Positions 8,689 to 17,613 of a DNA stretch of 37,322 bases are shown one piece after another. Source of the DNA: an uncultured Hungatella sp. (lineage in GTDB: Bacteria; Bacillota; Clostridia; Lachnospirales; Lachnospiraceae); the NCBI GenBank assembly GCA_910588505.1, contig CAJUPQ010000032.1:1-37322 (forward strand), written 5' to 3'. Position numbers and translations under genes: made by a program. The notes under the pieces are model-generated. The model was not told where the DNA came from. It ran no database searches and saw only the letters and a program-made list of their open reading frames with translations. Numbering within the stretch: position 1 is the stretch's first letter; each line of letters starts with the position of its first letter.

Positions 8689-10092
8689 TCACTTCACTTT
8701 TTTATTCAGCCACTTGTCCCCCTTATACCGGACAAGGCAGACAGCGGCTCTGGCTATCCAGTCACAGTACATGGCAAACCACACATTCATAACGCCAAAC
8801 CGTGGAAACAGTTTTACGAAGAGATAACTTCCGCCCACCCGGAACACCCACATGCACGCGAAGGACATAACCATGGTAAACTTTACATCCCCTGCGGATT
8901 TTAAGGCGTTGGCCGCGGTAAATCCCATGGGCCAGAATATGGTACAAATAATGCCGTGAGTCATAAGCATCCACACTGCCGTTTCCTTTGTCACAGCTGT
9001 CAGGTTGTAAAGTCCTGTGATCGGGGAAGCCAGTGCCATGGAAGCAATACAGCATACGCCCTGAAGAATATAGGTCAGGCGGATGAGACCGGCAGCATAT
9101 CCTCTGGCCTGCTTCTTCTCGTCAGCCCCAATGCACCTTCCTACAATGGTGATCATGGCAATTCCTGTCCCTGCCCCCGGCATATGTAAGAATTCCGTTA
9201 CTGTCAGGGAAACCGCATTGGCGGCAATGGCTGATGTCCCGAACCCCGTTACCACCCTCTGGACCAGCAGACGCCCGATATAAAACAAACTGCTTTCCAG
9301 GCTGGTCGGGATTGCCAGGCCAAGGACAGAAGATATGGTCCTCTTCTTTAGCCGCCACTGAAACAAAGGCCTGACAGGAACCATAATTTGCTTTTTCATG
9401 CCCGAGGGCATGAAACGCCCTTTTTTAGAAGGAACATCCATCGGAGTATGCCCCCCAGGCAAGATCATATAAAACAAAACCAAACTGATGACTGCTCTTG
9501 AAAGCAGGGATGCCAGCCCGGCGCCGAATACGCCCCAGCGGAAACCGAAGATAAAAAGCGCATTCATGAAAATATTCAGCAAATTCATGATCAACGAGGT
9601 ATGGAAAGACAGTCTGGCATATCCCAGGGCTCTCATGACGGCGGAGCAGCAGCAAAACAGGGCAATAAACGGATAGGAAATTCCTGAAAGGCAAAAATAG
9701 ATCCTGCCGGCATCCATTACCTGAGGCTCAATGGAACCATATATGACTTTCAGTATCCATGGATTGCCTGCCAAAGCTGCCAGCATCAGAACAGCGCCTG
9801 CCAGCACGGTCAGCAAGATCAGATGTTCCACTGCCTCCCCTGCATCTTTTAGGTTTTTTCTCCCCAGATACTGGGAACAGACAATGGCCCCTCCTGTAGA
9901 CAGGGCTGTCAGAACGCTGTTGATCAGCTGATTAATAAAATCCACAAGGGATACGGCTGAAATCGAATGCTCTCCCAGACCGCTTACCATGATCACATCA
10001 AACATTCCGATAGCCGCCATAAACACCTGTTCCATGATCAGCGGAATCACCATATTATAAATCTGTTTTTTGGAAAATAAGGGCTCACTCAT
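8689..10092 (-). CDS. MATE family multidrug/small-molecule efflux protein
   Basis: This 467-residue integral membrane antiporter has two homologous MatE halves, about residues 15-175 and 245-410, and about twelve hydrophobic segments. The N-terminal half begins PLIMEQVFMAAIGMFDVIMV, typical of the family, and the second half carries GTGIAMITIVGRCIGAD. A short hydrophilic linker of about 40 residues joins the halves. The gene starts only five bases after the upstream isomerase-like gene and lacks a strong ribosome binding site, so translational coupling is likely. As the last gene of the bicupin block it may export a product or toxic intermediate; this role is inferred from position. Confidence 0.93.
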   Translation of the reverse strand: MSEPLFSKKQIYNMVIPLIMEQVFMAAIGMFDVIMVSGLGEHSISAVSLVDFINQLINSVLTALSTGGAIVCSQYLGRKNLKDAGEAVEHLILLTVLAGAVLMLAALAGNPWILKVIYGSIEPQVMDAGRIYFCLSGISYPFIALFCCCSAVMRALGYARLSFHTSLIMNLLNIFMNALFIFGFRWGVFGAGLASLLSRAVISLVLFYMILPGGHTPMDVPSKKGRFMPSGMKKQIMVPVRPLFQWRLKKRTISSVLGLAIPTSLESSLFYIGRLLVQRVVTGFGTSAIAANAVSLTVTEFLHMPGAGTGIAMITIVGRCIGADEKKQARGYAAGLIRLTYILQGVCCIASMALASPITGLYNLTAVTKETAVWMLMTHGIICTIFWPMGFTAANALKSAGDVKFTMVMSFACMWVFRVGGSYLFVKLFPRFGVMNVWFAMYCDWIARAAVCLVRYKGDKWLNKKVK

Positions 10093-10097
10093 ATGTT

Positions 10098-10925
10098 TTA
10101 TTCTAAGAACGGGCTTAGAATCCTCATCGCCTTCCTGTCAGCTTCTATTGGATCAGGCAGATATGCTGACCCGGAAGTTTCCAGAGCCAGACATCCCTGA
10201 TATTCATGCGTTATTATGGATTTTATCATGTCATCCAGGCCGGATTTTCCGTCTCCCCATGTCAGATGCATCCCGTCTACAAAATGAATGGATCGGATCT
10301 GTTTTCCGAAACAGTCAAACCAGTCCTCCAGACGTTCTTTGTTATATCCAATGGCTCCCGTATCCGCCATAATGGAAAACGCTGGATGATTGACCTCCCG
10401 CTCCATCCGCTTCATATCCTCCATGGTAACTACCAGGTTTGTCTCGCAGGACTTCAGGCTTTCCAAGACGATCCGGACATGGTGTTTCCCGGCCTCTTCA
10501 CAGAGCCGGCTGATCATATCCCGGGAGCGCTTAAAGGCCTCTTCTCTGTCATGGTCCTGGTATCCCCAGCCGGAATTCATGGAAATACATGGGCTTCCTA
10601 ATTCCTCACAGGCCAGAATGCCGTTCCGAAAGTAGTTAAAAACGTGCTCTCTCTGATCCGGCTCCTCCGTGGCAATCTGATACCGGTAGTTGGAGCCTGT
10701 TACCAGAAATCCTGTAATTTCAAGGCCATGATGCCGGACAGCTTTTTGGATGCGGCCGCACTTTGGATACGACAGATAATCGCAGTCAAAATGGGGAGGG
10801 CCGCCCCACAAAAAAATACTTTCAAAGCCCAACTCCTCCATGGCATCCAGAAAATATTCAAATGTATGCCATTTATAGATCAGATTCATCCCCGCAATCT
10901 GTTTCCGCTTTATCTTCCCCTTCAA
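10098..10925 (-). CDS. sugar phosphate isomerase/epimerase-like TIM-barrel protein B
   Basis: The product has 275 residues and an AP-endonuclease-2/xylose-isomerase-like TIM barrel. Metal-ligand-type residues lie at successive strand ends: VLESLKSCETN, SIMADTGAI, RSIHFVDGMH and CLALETSG, as in IolE, IolI or tagatose epimerase-like enzymes. The start is a TTG, chosen because GGGAGGTG lies five bases upstream and the length before the first strand then matches the neighbouring paralog. Upstream in-frame ATGs (10940, 10955) would overlap the previous gene and lack usable ribosome binding sites. It is a distant paralog of the next gene. The substrate is unknown. Confidence 0.85.
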   Translation of the reverse strand: MKGKIKRKQIAGMNLIYKWHTFEYFLDAMEELGFESIFLWGGPPHFDCDYLSYPKCGRIQKAVRHHGLEITGFLVTGSNYRYQIATEEPDQREHVFNYFRNGILACEELGSPCISMNSGWGYQDHDREEAFKRSRDMISRLCEEAGKHHVRIVLESLKSCETNLVVTMEDMKRMEREVNHPAFSIMADTGAIGYNKERLEDWFDCFGKQIRSIHFVDGMHLTWGDGKSGLDDMIKSIITHEYQGCLALETSGSAYLPDPIEADRKAMRILSPFLE

Positions 10926-10929
10926 AATC

Positions 10930-11796
10930 TCACCTCCCATGTTTTGCTCTTTCATCCTCCCTGCCTTCAAACGCCCATGCAAGCATTTTCACGGTCCGCT
11001 CATCAGCCGTCCAGGGCTCTTTCAAATAATCCCGGACCATATAAAAACATCCGATGCCGCCCGAATATGCCCCATGGGTCAGCTGCGCTGCAAGATCAGC
11101 CAGATTCAGGTAACCGTCCCCCCAATAATATTTGGCGCCGTCAAATTTAGTGTTGGACAGGCACACATACTCAAGTCTGTCCTTAAAACGCAAAAGCCAC
11201 TGCTCAATATCCTCTCCGGCCTCATAAGCAGATGCTACATCCAAAGCCGCCCCGATCTTCCTTCCCTCCATGCTCTTTAAACACCAATCCATATCCCTTA
11301 TGGTTCGTATCATATTCGTATGATCGCTGTAATGGTTCTGCAGAAGGATCCGGATTCCCAAAGGCTCTGCCATATCCAGCACATATCCAAGTTCTTTTGT
11401 CAGCCTGAAACGGCGCTGCTTTTCTTCAATATCCAAAAGAAAGCCGTTGGCAGTTATTACCATTTGGCTGGTTTCCATCTCCGCTGCAAACTCCAGGCAA
11501 TATTTCAGATACTCATGTGTTTTGGCATGCGACTCCTCTCCGCTTCCAAGCGTATAGCGCATAGAAGAAAATTCCGGTATAAACACGCCGGGTGTCAGTC
11601 CGAAAGATTGGATCATCTGCCGGGTCTTTTTTCCTCCTGACTGGCTGTAGGCATCAATCCACACATGGGGTGTTGCCCCAAACAGATCCACCCGTTTCAC
11701 TCCCAGCCGTTTCTGGTGTTTCAGAAATGTCTCAAAAGTGTAAAATCTGTAATGGGCATTTGAATTGCCAATATCAGATAGCTTTATGGTTCCCAT
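10930..11796 (-). CDS. sugar phosphate isomerase/epimerase-like TIM-barrel protein A
   Basis: This 288-residue protein has the same fold as its downstream neighbour. Recognisable strand ends are RVDLFGATPH, ILLQNHYSDHTN, AALDVASAYEAG and YVCLSNTKFDG; the usual glutamate at the fourth strand is replaced by QNH. That suggests a different metal site or altered chemistry. The N-terminus (NSNAHYRFYTFETFLKHQ) parallels the neighbour's (GMNLIYKWHTFEYFLDAM), supporting duplication. AAAGGAG lies six bases before the ATG. It follows the transporter genes after a strong hairpin, so it is probably transcribed by read-through. No promoter is visible in the short gap. Confidence 0.87.
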   Translation of the reverse strand: MGTIKLSDIGNSNAHYRFYTFETFLKHQKRLGVKRVDLFGATPHVWIDAYSQSGGKKTRQMIQSFGLTPGVFIPEFSSMRYTLGSGEESHAKTHEYLKYCLEFAAEMETSQMVITANGFLLDIEEKQRRFRLTKELGYVLDMAEPLGIRILLQNHYSDHTNMIRTIRDMDWCLKSMEGRKIGAALDVASAYEAGEDIEQWLLRFKDRLEYVCLSNTKFDGAKYYWGDGYLNLADLAAQLTHGAYSGGIGCFYMVRDYLKEPWTADERTVKMLAWAFEGREDERAKHGR

Positions 11797-11821
11797 AATC
11801 GCTCCTTTCGTATTCCATCCT

Positions 11822-11858
11822 AAAAATGCTGCCGCAGCAAAGTGCTTGCTGCGGCAGC
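11822..11858 (-). terminator. intercistronic hairpin/terminator inside the bicupin operon
   Basis: GCTGCCGCAGCAA and TTGCTGCGGCAGC form a perfect 13-bp stem with a five-base loop, followed on the minus strand by ATTTTTA. It sits between the binding-protein gene and the two isomerase-like genes. It could stop most transcripts or protect the 3' end of the transporter mRNA. Confidence 0.8.
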
Positions 11859-11879
11859 TCTTTTAACAAGCGCATGCAT

Positions 11880-12863
11880 CTACTTTTGATTCAGAATATT
11901 CTTGGAGCTGAAGCCTTCCAGCAGATCCGGATCATCCAACTGCGCGATTGCTTCCTGCTCGTAAGAGGAGAACGTGCCGTCCGATAAGATCGTATTGAGC
12001 CACTCATCTACCAGCTCTACAAAATCCTCATTGCCCTTGGGAATGGCAATGGATGCGCCGGGATCTCTGTCAACGGGAATATCAAAGGACAGATCATAGT
12101 CAATCATCAGATCCGGGTTTGCTTTACAGATAAGGATGGCATATTTCTCGTTAAGAACGGCTGCATCCACCTTGCCGTTGGCTACTGCCAGCACAATGTC
12201 CGGCGTCGACTCATAGTCGATCAGGTTGGCATCCGGATACTGCTCCGCAAAAGTAACCGAGGTGGAGGAACCCTGCAGAGATGCCGTGCTGACACCATTC
12301 ATGCCATTCTCAGGGGCGAAAATATCCTCATTTTCCCTGTCCTTCTTGATCACGATCGTCTGGAGGGAGCGGTGATAGGGAATGGAAAAATCCATATTCT
12401 GCCTTCTCTCCTCAGTGCCTGCCAGCGACGGGGCAAAATCCACCTGTCCTGCCTGCAGCGCTGCCAGAACTCCCGGGAAGGTCATATCATTAATTTCAAC
12501 TTCCACCTCGGTCCCCAGCTTCTCCGATACATAATCAGCCAATCCATAGCACATGCTGATCTCGAAGCCGCACAGTTTATCCTGCCCGTCTACGATTTTG
12601 TGGAACCTCCACGGCGGAGACTGCGCGTTGATCGCCGCAACCAGTTTCCCTGATTCCTTTGCTTTCGAAAGAATCGGCCCATACTCTTGTGCTTCTGTCT
12701 CTGCCTCCGTACCGGAAGGCGCCTCCGTCTGGATAGTCCCGGCATCTACCGTCATCTCCACCTGGGCAGGAGCCTGTGTCTCCTCCGGTTTCGAACTGCA
12801 GCCTGCCAGTGTGCCTGCTGCCATAACTGCTGCAAGTGCTGTTGCGATCCATCTTTTTTTCAT
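11880..12863 (-). CDS. polar amino acid-type ABC transporter substrate-binding lipoprotein
   Basis: The 327-residue protein has a lipoprotein signal peptide (MKKRWIATALAAVMAAGTLAGC), with lipobox LAGC and acylated cysteine at 22. A linker rich in T, E and A follows, then an SBP_bac_3 domain from about residue 65. Typical features are the ligand segment SLAGTEERRQNMDFSIPYH and the later segment VANGKVDAAVLNEKYA. It would capture its ligand outside the membrane for the permease and ATPase encoded just upstream. AAAGGAG precedes the ATG. Homologs bind amino acids, opines or related compounds. The ligand here is unknown, and the operon enzymes do not point to a standard amino acid. Confidence 0.93.
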   Translation of the reverse strand: MKKRWIATALAAVMAAGTLAGCSSKPEETQAPAQVEMTVDAGTIQTEAPSGTEAETEAQEYGPILSKAKESGKLVAAINAQSPPWRFHKIVDGQDKLCGFEISMCYGLADYVSEKLGTEVEVEINDMTFPGVLAALQAGQVDFAPSLAGTEERRQNMDFSIPYHRSLQTIVIKKDRENEDIFAPENGMNGVSTASLQGSSTSVTFAEQYPDANLIDYESTPDIVLAVANGKVDAAVLNEKYAILICKANPDLMIDYDLSFDIPVDRDPGASIAIPKGNEDFVELVDEWLNTILSDGTFSSYEQEAIAQLDDPDLLEGFSSKNILNQK

Positions 12864-12883
12864 AGTACTTCTCCTTTCTTATA

Positions 12884-13606
12884 TTAAAGAACCTTAGATA
12901 AAAAGTCCTTTGTTCTCTCATGCACAGGATGGTTCAAAAGCTCATCGGGACTGTTTTCCTCCAAAATAACCCCCTGATCCAGAAACAAGATCCGGTCAGC
13001 CACTTCCCGGGCAAAGCCGATCTCATGGGTCACCACCACCATGGTCATTCCGTCTTTTGCCAATTCTTTCATAAGGCTTAGCACCTCCCCCACCATCTCA
13101 GGGTCCAGGGCGCTGGTAGGCTCATCAAACAGCATAATATCCGGATTCATGGCAAGGGACCGGGCGATAGCCACCCTCTGCTTCTGGCCTCCCGAAAGCT
13201 GGCTTGGAAACTGCCGCGCCTTTTCCTCCAGGCCTACCCTCTTTAACATCTTCATGGCCACTTCGTCGGCTTCCTCCCGCTTCATCTTCTTCACTTTCAT
13301 AAGAGCCAGGGTTATATTGTTAAGAACATTTTTATTGGCAAACAAATTAAAGTGCTGAAACACCATCCCGATCTTTTTTCTGTGTTCATCCAGGTTTACT
13401 TTTTTATTCATCAGCGATACCCCTTCGAAAATGATATCGCCTCCTGTAGGTTTCTCCAAAAGGTTAAGGCAGCGGATAAACGTACTCTTGCCTCCGCCGG
13501 AGGGACCGATGACGCATACAACCTCGCCTTTCTTTATGGTAACATTGATTCCCCGAAGAACATGAAGTTTTCCAAAACTCTTCTCCAGATTTATTACGTC
13601 AAGCAC
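12884..13606 (-). CDS. polar amino acid-type ABC transporter ATP-binding protein
   Basis: This 240-residue cytoplasmic ATPase is of the GlnQ/HisP class. Walker A is GPSGGGKST (34-42), the signature is LSGGQKQRVAIARS, Walker B is IMLFDEPTSALD, and the switch histidine is in VVVTHEIGFA. The start is GTG, overlapping the end of the permease gene by eight bases; AGGAGG lies ten bases upstream, inside the permease gene. Overlap and order show that it energises the adjacent permease. Confidence 0.96.
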   Translation of the reverse strand: MLDVINLEKSFGKLHVLRGINVTIKKGEVVCVIGPSGGGKSTFIRCLNLLEKPTGGDIIFEGVSLMNKKVNLDEHRKKIGMVFQHFNLFANKNVLNNITLALMKVKKMKREEADEVAMKMLKRVGLEEKARQFPSQLSGGQKQRVAIARSLAMNPDIMLFDEPTSALDPEMVGEVLSLMKELAKDGMTMVVVTHEIGFAREVADRILFLDQGVILEENSPDELLNHPVHERTKDFLSKVL

Positions 13607-14252
13607 TGTATTTCAGCCTCCTCTCAAGATAATTGACGCCCTTTTCAAGTATAAAGCACACCACAAAATACATGGTCGCCGCTATGATAAGGGGTTCAAA
13701 TGCCAGGTAGGTATTGGCCCGCACGGTATTGGAGTTATACATCAGCTCATGGACGCCGATGACAGACATCATGGACGTATTTTTTATCAGAATAATAAAC
13801 TGGTTGCACAGAGACGGCAAAATGCTCTTTATGGCCTGGGGGATCACGATCTCCTGCATCGCCTGCCAGTGAGACAGCCCAAGACTCCTGGCCGCTTCCA
13901 TCTGCCCTTTATCAACCGATTCAATGCCTCCTCTCACCGTTTCACCGATATATGCGCTTGCGTTTACTGTCAGCGCCACCACCGAAGCAGTAAACATAGT
14001 CATATTGAAAGAAAGAGAATAATAAACAATGTAAATCTGAATCAGCATGGGCGTGCCCCGGATAAAGCTTACATAAAACGCAAAAATATTTTTCAGCACG
14101 CAGTTTCTGGACAGCCGCAGGATACCAATGATTATTCCGAACAAAATACTGGTAAGTACAGATACCACTGCTATTTTAAGGGTTGCGGACATTCCTTCCA
14201 GATAATAGTAGCTGTATTGCTCCCAAATAGATAAGACTTTCAAGTTGCCCAT
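13599..14252 (-). CDS. polar amino acid-type ABC transporter permease
   Basis: This 217-residue membrane protein is of the HisM/GlnP class, with about five membrane helices. The ATPase-docking EAA loop is EAARSLGLSHWQAMQEIVIPQ (split across about residues 133-155). Only one permease gene is present, so the importer probably uses a homodimer. AAGGAGGAC precedes the ATG at good spacing. It begins 28 bases after the bicupin A gene. Confidence 0.95.
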   Translation of the reverse strand: MGNLKVLSIWEQYSYYYLEGMSATLKIAVVSVLTSILFGIIIGILRLSRNCVLKNIFAFYVSFIRGTPMLIQIYIVYYSLSFNMTMFTASVVALTVNASAYIGETVRGGIESVDKGQMEAARSLGLSHWQAMQEIVIPQAIKSILPSLCNQFIILIKNTSMMSVIGVHELMYNSNTVRANTYLAFEPLIIAATMYFVVCFILEKGVNYLERRLKYSA

Positions 14253-14280
14253 GGATGATGTCCTCCTTCCGTATTATAAG

Positions 14281-15048
14281 TTAATCGTCCGTCCACTCCT
14301 GTCCCGGTTCCAGACTGACACAGAAATCCTTCTCCCTCACATAATGCTCATACCAGACATAGTAGATCTCTTTTCCCGGCTCAGCCAATAGCGAATGGTC
14401 AAAGCCAGCCGGAATATAGCTCCACTCACCGGCCTTATGATTGACCACCGGAGCATCCTCCACAGTCATGTTAAAATCCGAATTGCCCAGACAATAATTC
14501 CACTGCTCCACTCTGTCATGGCCCTTTTCCACCGTACCCTCTCCTACGGCCCTGACAACTCCCAGCATGATCCTTCCCAGCTGTTTGGGGCTGAAGATCC
14601 ACCAGGAAGAGGTGTTTGGGCCTTTACAGTCCTGATCATAAATAACGGCATCGCTGATAAGGGTAAAGTAGGGAAGCCGGATATGACACTCCTGATACAA
14701 TTCCTTATCCCACTGATTCATTTCCACCACGCTCAGCACAAACTCCATATCCTCATAGGCATGTATCGCATAGGGAACCCTGTCAAAATCAGGCGCGTAG
14801 AAAGCAACTTCCGTTATTTTGTGAAGTTTCTCTGCCGTTCTCACATACCCTCTTCCCCTGCCGAACATAAGGATCACCGTATCGTCCTTGTGCAGCTTTG
14901 GGCTGACTTCGCAGCCGGCTTTCAGGAAACATTTATAATTCCGGATGCCTCCGCTGTAGGTGCCGGGAAGCAGCTCTGTCATGTAAAATCCGTTTTCATC
15001 ATATTCCACTTTGATATCTTCATTTTTTACTACATATACCTTTTCCAT
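14281..15048 (-). CDS. bicupin paralog A, unknown function
   Basis: The 255-residue protein is made of two cupin (double-stranded beta-helix) halves. The N-terminal half (about 25-110) contains LLPGTYSGGIRNYKCFLKAG; the C-terminal half (about 155-250) contains EKGHDRVEQWNYCLGNSDF and YIPAGFDHSLLAEPGKEIYY. In the C-terminal half a histidine (KGHD), a glutamate (VEQW) and a histidine (FDHS) remain as possible metal ligands. The first histidine of the cupin HxH pair is absent. The overall form recalls IolB, KduI or ureidoglycine aminohydrolase, but I cannot assign it. ATG at 15048 follows AAAAGGAG; the frame extends upstream into bicupin B without a ribosome binding site. It is closely related to bicupin B, which lies 14 bases upstream. 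Confidence 0.85.
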   Translation of the reverse strand: MEKVYVVKNEDIKVEYDENGFYMTELLPGTYSGGIRNYKCFLKAGCEVSPKLHKDDTVILMFGRGRGYVRTAEKLHKITEVAFYAPDFDRVPYAIHAYEDMEFVLSVVEMNQWDKELYQECHIRLPYFTLISDAVIYDQDCKGPNTSSWWIFSPKQLGRIMLGVVRAVGEGTVEKGHDRVEQWNYCLGNSDFNMTVEDAPVVNHKAGEWSYIPAGFDHSLLAEPGKEIYYVWYEHYVREKDFCVSLEPGQEWTDD

Positions 15049-15062
15049 GGTCGCATCTCCTT

Positions 15063-15806
15063 TTAACGCCTTGGGGCGGGCTTTACGATAAAATCTTTTT
15101 CTTTTGCAAAATGTTCGAACCAAACATAATAGGCCTCTTTCCCTTCCTCAGAAACAAGGCTGTGATCCTCTCCCGCCGGAACAAAACTCCAGTCGCCGGC
15201 AACGGTTCCCACGGTTTCGTCTCCCACGGTCAGGTTAAAGTCCGAATTGCCTACACAGTAGTTCCACTGATGTACGGCTTTATGGCCTTTTTCCCTGGTG
15301 CCGTCTCCCACTGCCCTGACCGCGCCGATCATGATCCGCCCAAGCTGTTTTCCCTGAAGCACATTCCAGGATGAGGTTTTCGGCCCTTTGCAGCTCTGGT
15401 CATAAACAGAACACTTGCTGATAGGGCGGAAAAACGGCAGCCTTGCATGGGACGCGTTGTAAACTTCCCAATCCCACTGGTTCATCTCCACCACGCTTAA
15501 CACAAATTCCATGTCCTCAGCAGCATGGACCGTATATGGAGTTTTATCGAATTCCGGTACATAAAAACTTAATTCTTCGATATTATAGGCGTCCTTTTCA
15601 TCAATCACATATCCTCTTCCCATACCGAAAAACAGGATAACCGTTTTATCTTTATACAGCGCGGGGCTGTACTGGCTCCCTGCCTTTAAACTGCATCTGA
15701 AATTCCGGATCCCTCCTTCATAAGTTCCGGGAAGCAGTTCTGTCATGGCAAACCCGTGTTCATCATAGGGTATATCAGAACTCCTTCTGTCTATCTTAAT
15801 GGCCAT
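15063..15806 (-). CDS. bicupin paralog B, unknown function
   Basis: The product has 247 residues, and by eye more than half are identical to bicupin A in the best-aligned parts (for example MTELLPGTYxGGIRN and MEFVLSVVEMNQWD). The C-terminal half reads EKGHKAVHQWNYCVGNSDF and VPAGEDHSLVSEEGKEAYY. The potential metal ligands are three histidines, because the glutamate of paralog A is replaced by histidine (VHQW). CGGAGGT lies seven bases before the ATG. Side-by-side retention of two similar copies with different ligand sets suggests different substrates or a heteromer. It is cytoplasmic, with no signal peptide. Confidence 0.85.
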   Translation of the reverse strand: MAIKIDRRSSDIPYDEHGFAMTELLPGTYEGGIRNFRCSLKAGSQYSPALYKDKTVILFFGMGRGYVIDEKDAYNIEELSFYVPEFDKTPYTVHAAEDMEFVLSVVEMNQWDWEVYNASHARLPFFRPISKCSVYDQSCKGPKTSSWNVLQGKQLGRIMIGAVRAVGDGTREKGHKAVHQWNYCVGNSDFNLTVGDETVGTVAGDWSFVPAGEDHSLVSEEGKEAYYVWFEHFAKEKDFIVKPAPRR

Positions 15807-15828
15807 CTTTTTACCTCCGATTTCTCAT

Positions 15829-16740
15829 TCACTTTTCTTTTGCCGTCTCCAGCCACGGCTTTGAGAGAATAAAACGCTTCATTTCTCTGTCCCAATATTT
15901 GATCGCATCCGGATACAAGGTGTGTCTGCCATTCGATGCCGCCCGATAGCAGATCCGTTCCTGGGGCGGTTCCTTAATGGTATAAAGCTTCATTCCAGCC
16001 TCCCGCTCCAGCCTTTTGCCCATGGAATGGGGAACCACAGACCAGCATACATGACTCTTCATAAAGCTGAAGGCAAAGGGCGGCGAGTTGGTCTTCAGAT
16101 AAGGAAGCTCTTTGGGGTTGAACCAATGTTCAAACCATGTGTTAAGATTCTGTTCTTTCCAGTCAAATTGGCAGGCATCCCGTATATCCAACTGGTTTGG
16201 ATGGATGCTGCTGCCCTCCAGTTTCATAGCGTCAGAAGCTACCAATACCATCTGTTCCGTAAATAAGGGAGTCAGCGATATATTTTTCTGTCTTATGGGT
16301 TCGATCACATAGGCAAGATCAACTTGTCCGTTCTCCAGCATCTCATAAATATTCTCGCTGTTATTGATCATAAAATGCATTTTCACTTTATTATTGCGCT
16401 CTGCCACCTGATTATTCAATTCATCCAGCAAATAGATTGCCATGCTCTCCACACAGCCGATACTAATTGAAGGATGGCGGGATATGTCTTTAAACGACTC
16501 AATGTCATACCGTATATTTTTTAGACGTTCGGCAATGGGGAAAAACATCTCCCCCTCTTTTGTCAGGCAAGTCTGATTCTGTCCCCTTCCCCGCTCCACC
16601 AGCTTGCAGTCCAGTTCTTCCTCCAAAAGCCTTAACCGGTAGCTGACCGTAGATTGGGAGATAAACAGGATCTTGGCTGCTTTTGAAACATTTCTCGTCC
16701 GTACAACTGCCAAAAAGATCTCGATGCTTTCTAAATCCAT
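15829..16740 (-). CDS. LysR family transcriptional regulator
   Basis: The 303-residue protein has an N-terminal winged helix (IEIFLAVVRTRNVSKAAKIL, then ISQSTVSYRLRLLEEELDCK, residues 5-50) and a C-terminal effector domain of the periplasmic-binding fold. AAGGAGG precedes the ATG. The gene lies inside the operon it probably controls, between bicupins C and B, so it may autoregulate. The recognition-helix region and effector domain are complete. A candidate target is the 10-bp inverted repeat upstream of the operon promoter. The natural effector would be the imported compound or a derivative; this is inference. Confidence 0.93.
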   Translation of the reverse strand: MDLESIEIFLAVVRTRNVSKAAKILFISQSTVSYRLRLLEEELDCKLVERGRGQNQTCLTKEGEMFFPIAERLKNIRYDIESFKDISRHPSISIGCVESMAIYLLDELNNQVAERNNKVKMHFMINNSENIYEMLENGQVDLAYVIEPIRQKNISLTPLFTEQMVLVASDAMKLEGSSIHPNQLDIRDACQFDWKEQNLNTWFEHWFNPKELPYLKTNSPPFAFSFMKSHVCWSVVPHSMGKRLEREAGMKLYTIKEPPQERICYRAASNGRHTLYPDAIKYWDREMKRFILSKPWLETAKEK

Positions 16741-16807
16741 ATGTCCTCCTTCCTGTCCTATGTAATTTCATCCCAATCATTATCCCAGCCAGCCACCTTT
16801 CTCAATG

Positions 16808-17572
16808 TTATTCTTCCGGAGCAATCGCCACTTCCGGGTATCCCTCCGTAGCCAGTTCTACCCAGAAATAGTTGATCTTCTGATCGGCGCGTGCCTTGCT
16901 TCCATGAGGAACTCCTCTGTCCGTATAAGATACGTCATATGCTTCCATCTCCACATCTCCCTGGTCGGCAGTATAGGTAAAGCTGGAATCCTGAAGGACG
17001 AAATACCACTGTTCTACTACATCATGTGTATGAGTTCCCACAAAAGACGGGCCCTCTCCTACATTATACCCCATACTGTATCTTCCAAGCTGCCTTCCTT
17101 CCAAAAGCAGATGGGAACGAAGGTTGGAACCGGCATCTCCTGTGAAGCCCTCCGTATAGCGTACGCCGTCTTTAAACAGCCTGAATCTTGGGAGGACAAT
17201 GTGCTGCAATTTGAATCTCCGGATATCCCAGTCATTCATCACACCGATATACCGATAAAATTCCAAGTCCTCTGCTCCGGCATGAATTTCAATACCAGGA
17301 TCCTTGTCAAAATCAGGACAGAAAACAGCCCTGTCATCTATATTGTAGGAGCGGTCCGTAGTCAGTACATACCCGCTTGCTGAAATAAATGCAAAAAACT
17401 GAATCTTGTCCGTGATACTGAATAATTCCGGCTTCCAAACATGGCCTTTTTTCAGGACACATCTAAAAATCCTCAAGTCCTCACTGCACCCAGCCAAAAT
17501 CTCTGTCTGTGCCAGGCCGTTTTCAAATTGAAATGTTACATCCTTGCCCCTAGCCAGTTGCATTTGTTTCAT
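16808..17572 (-). CDS. bicupin paralog C, unknown function, complete cupin metal motif
   Basis: The product has 254 residues and is the first gene of the operon. It is a distant paralog of A and B, sharing the N-terminal LAQTEILAGCSEDLRIFRCVLKKG pattern (aligned with MTELLPGTYxGGIRNYKCFLKAG). Its second cupin half has the complete metal-binding set GTHTHDVVEQW and RGVPHGS, that is H-x-H-x4-E and a later H. It is therefore the most likely catalytic metal enzyme of the three. AGGAGG lies before the ATG, downstream of a strong promoter. The reaction is unknown; cupins of this kind include isomerases, aminohydrolases and dioxygenases. Confidence 0.85.
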   Translation of the reverse strand: MKQMQLARGKDVTFQFENGLAQTEILAGCSEDLRIFRCVLKKGHVWKPELFSITDKIQFFAFISASGYVLTTDRSYNIDDRAVFCPDFDKDPGIEIHAGAEDLEFYRYIGVMNDWDIRRFKLQHIVLPRFRLFKDGVRYTEGFTGDAGSNLRSHLLLEGRQLGRYSMGYNVGEGPSFVGTHTHDVVEQWYFVLQDSSFTYTADQGDVEMEAYDVSYTDRGVPHGSKARADQKINYFWVELATEGYPEVAIAPEE

Positions 17573-17613
17573 TTTTACATCCTCCTGTAAAATATTTTAT
17601 TTTTGATGGTGAA

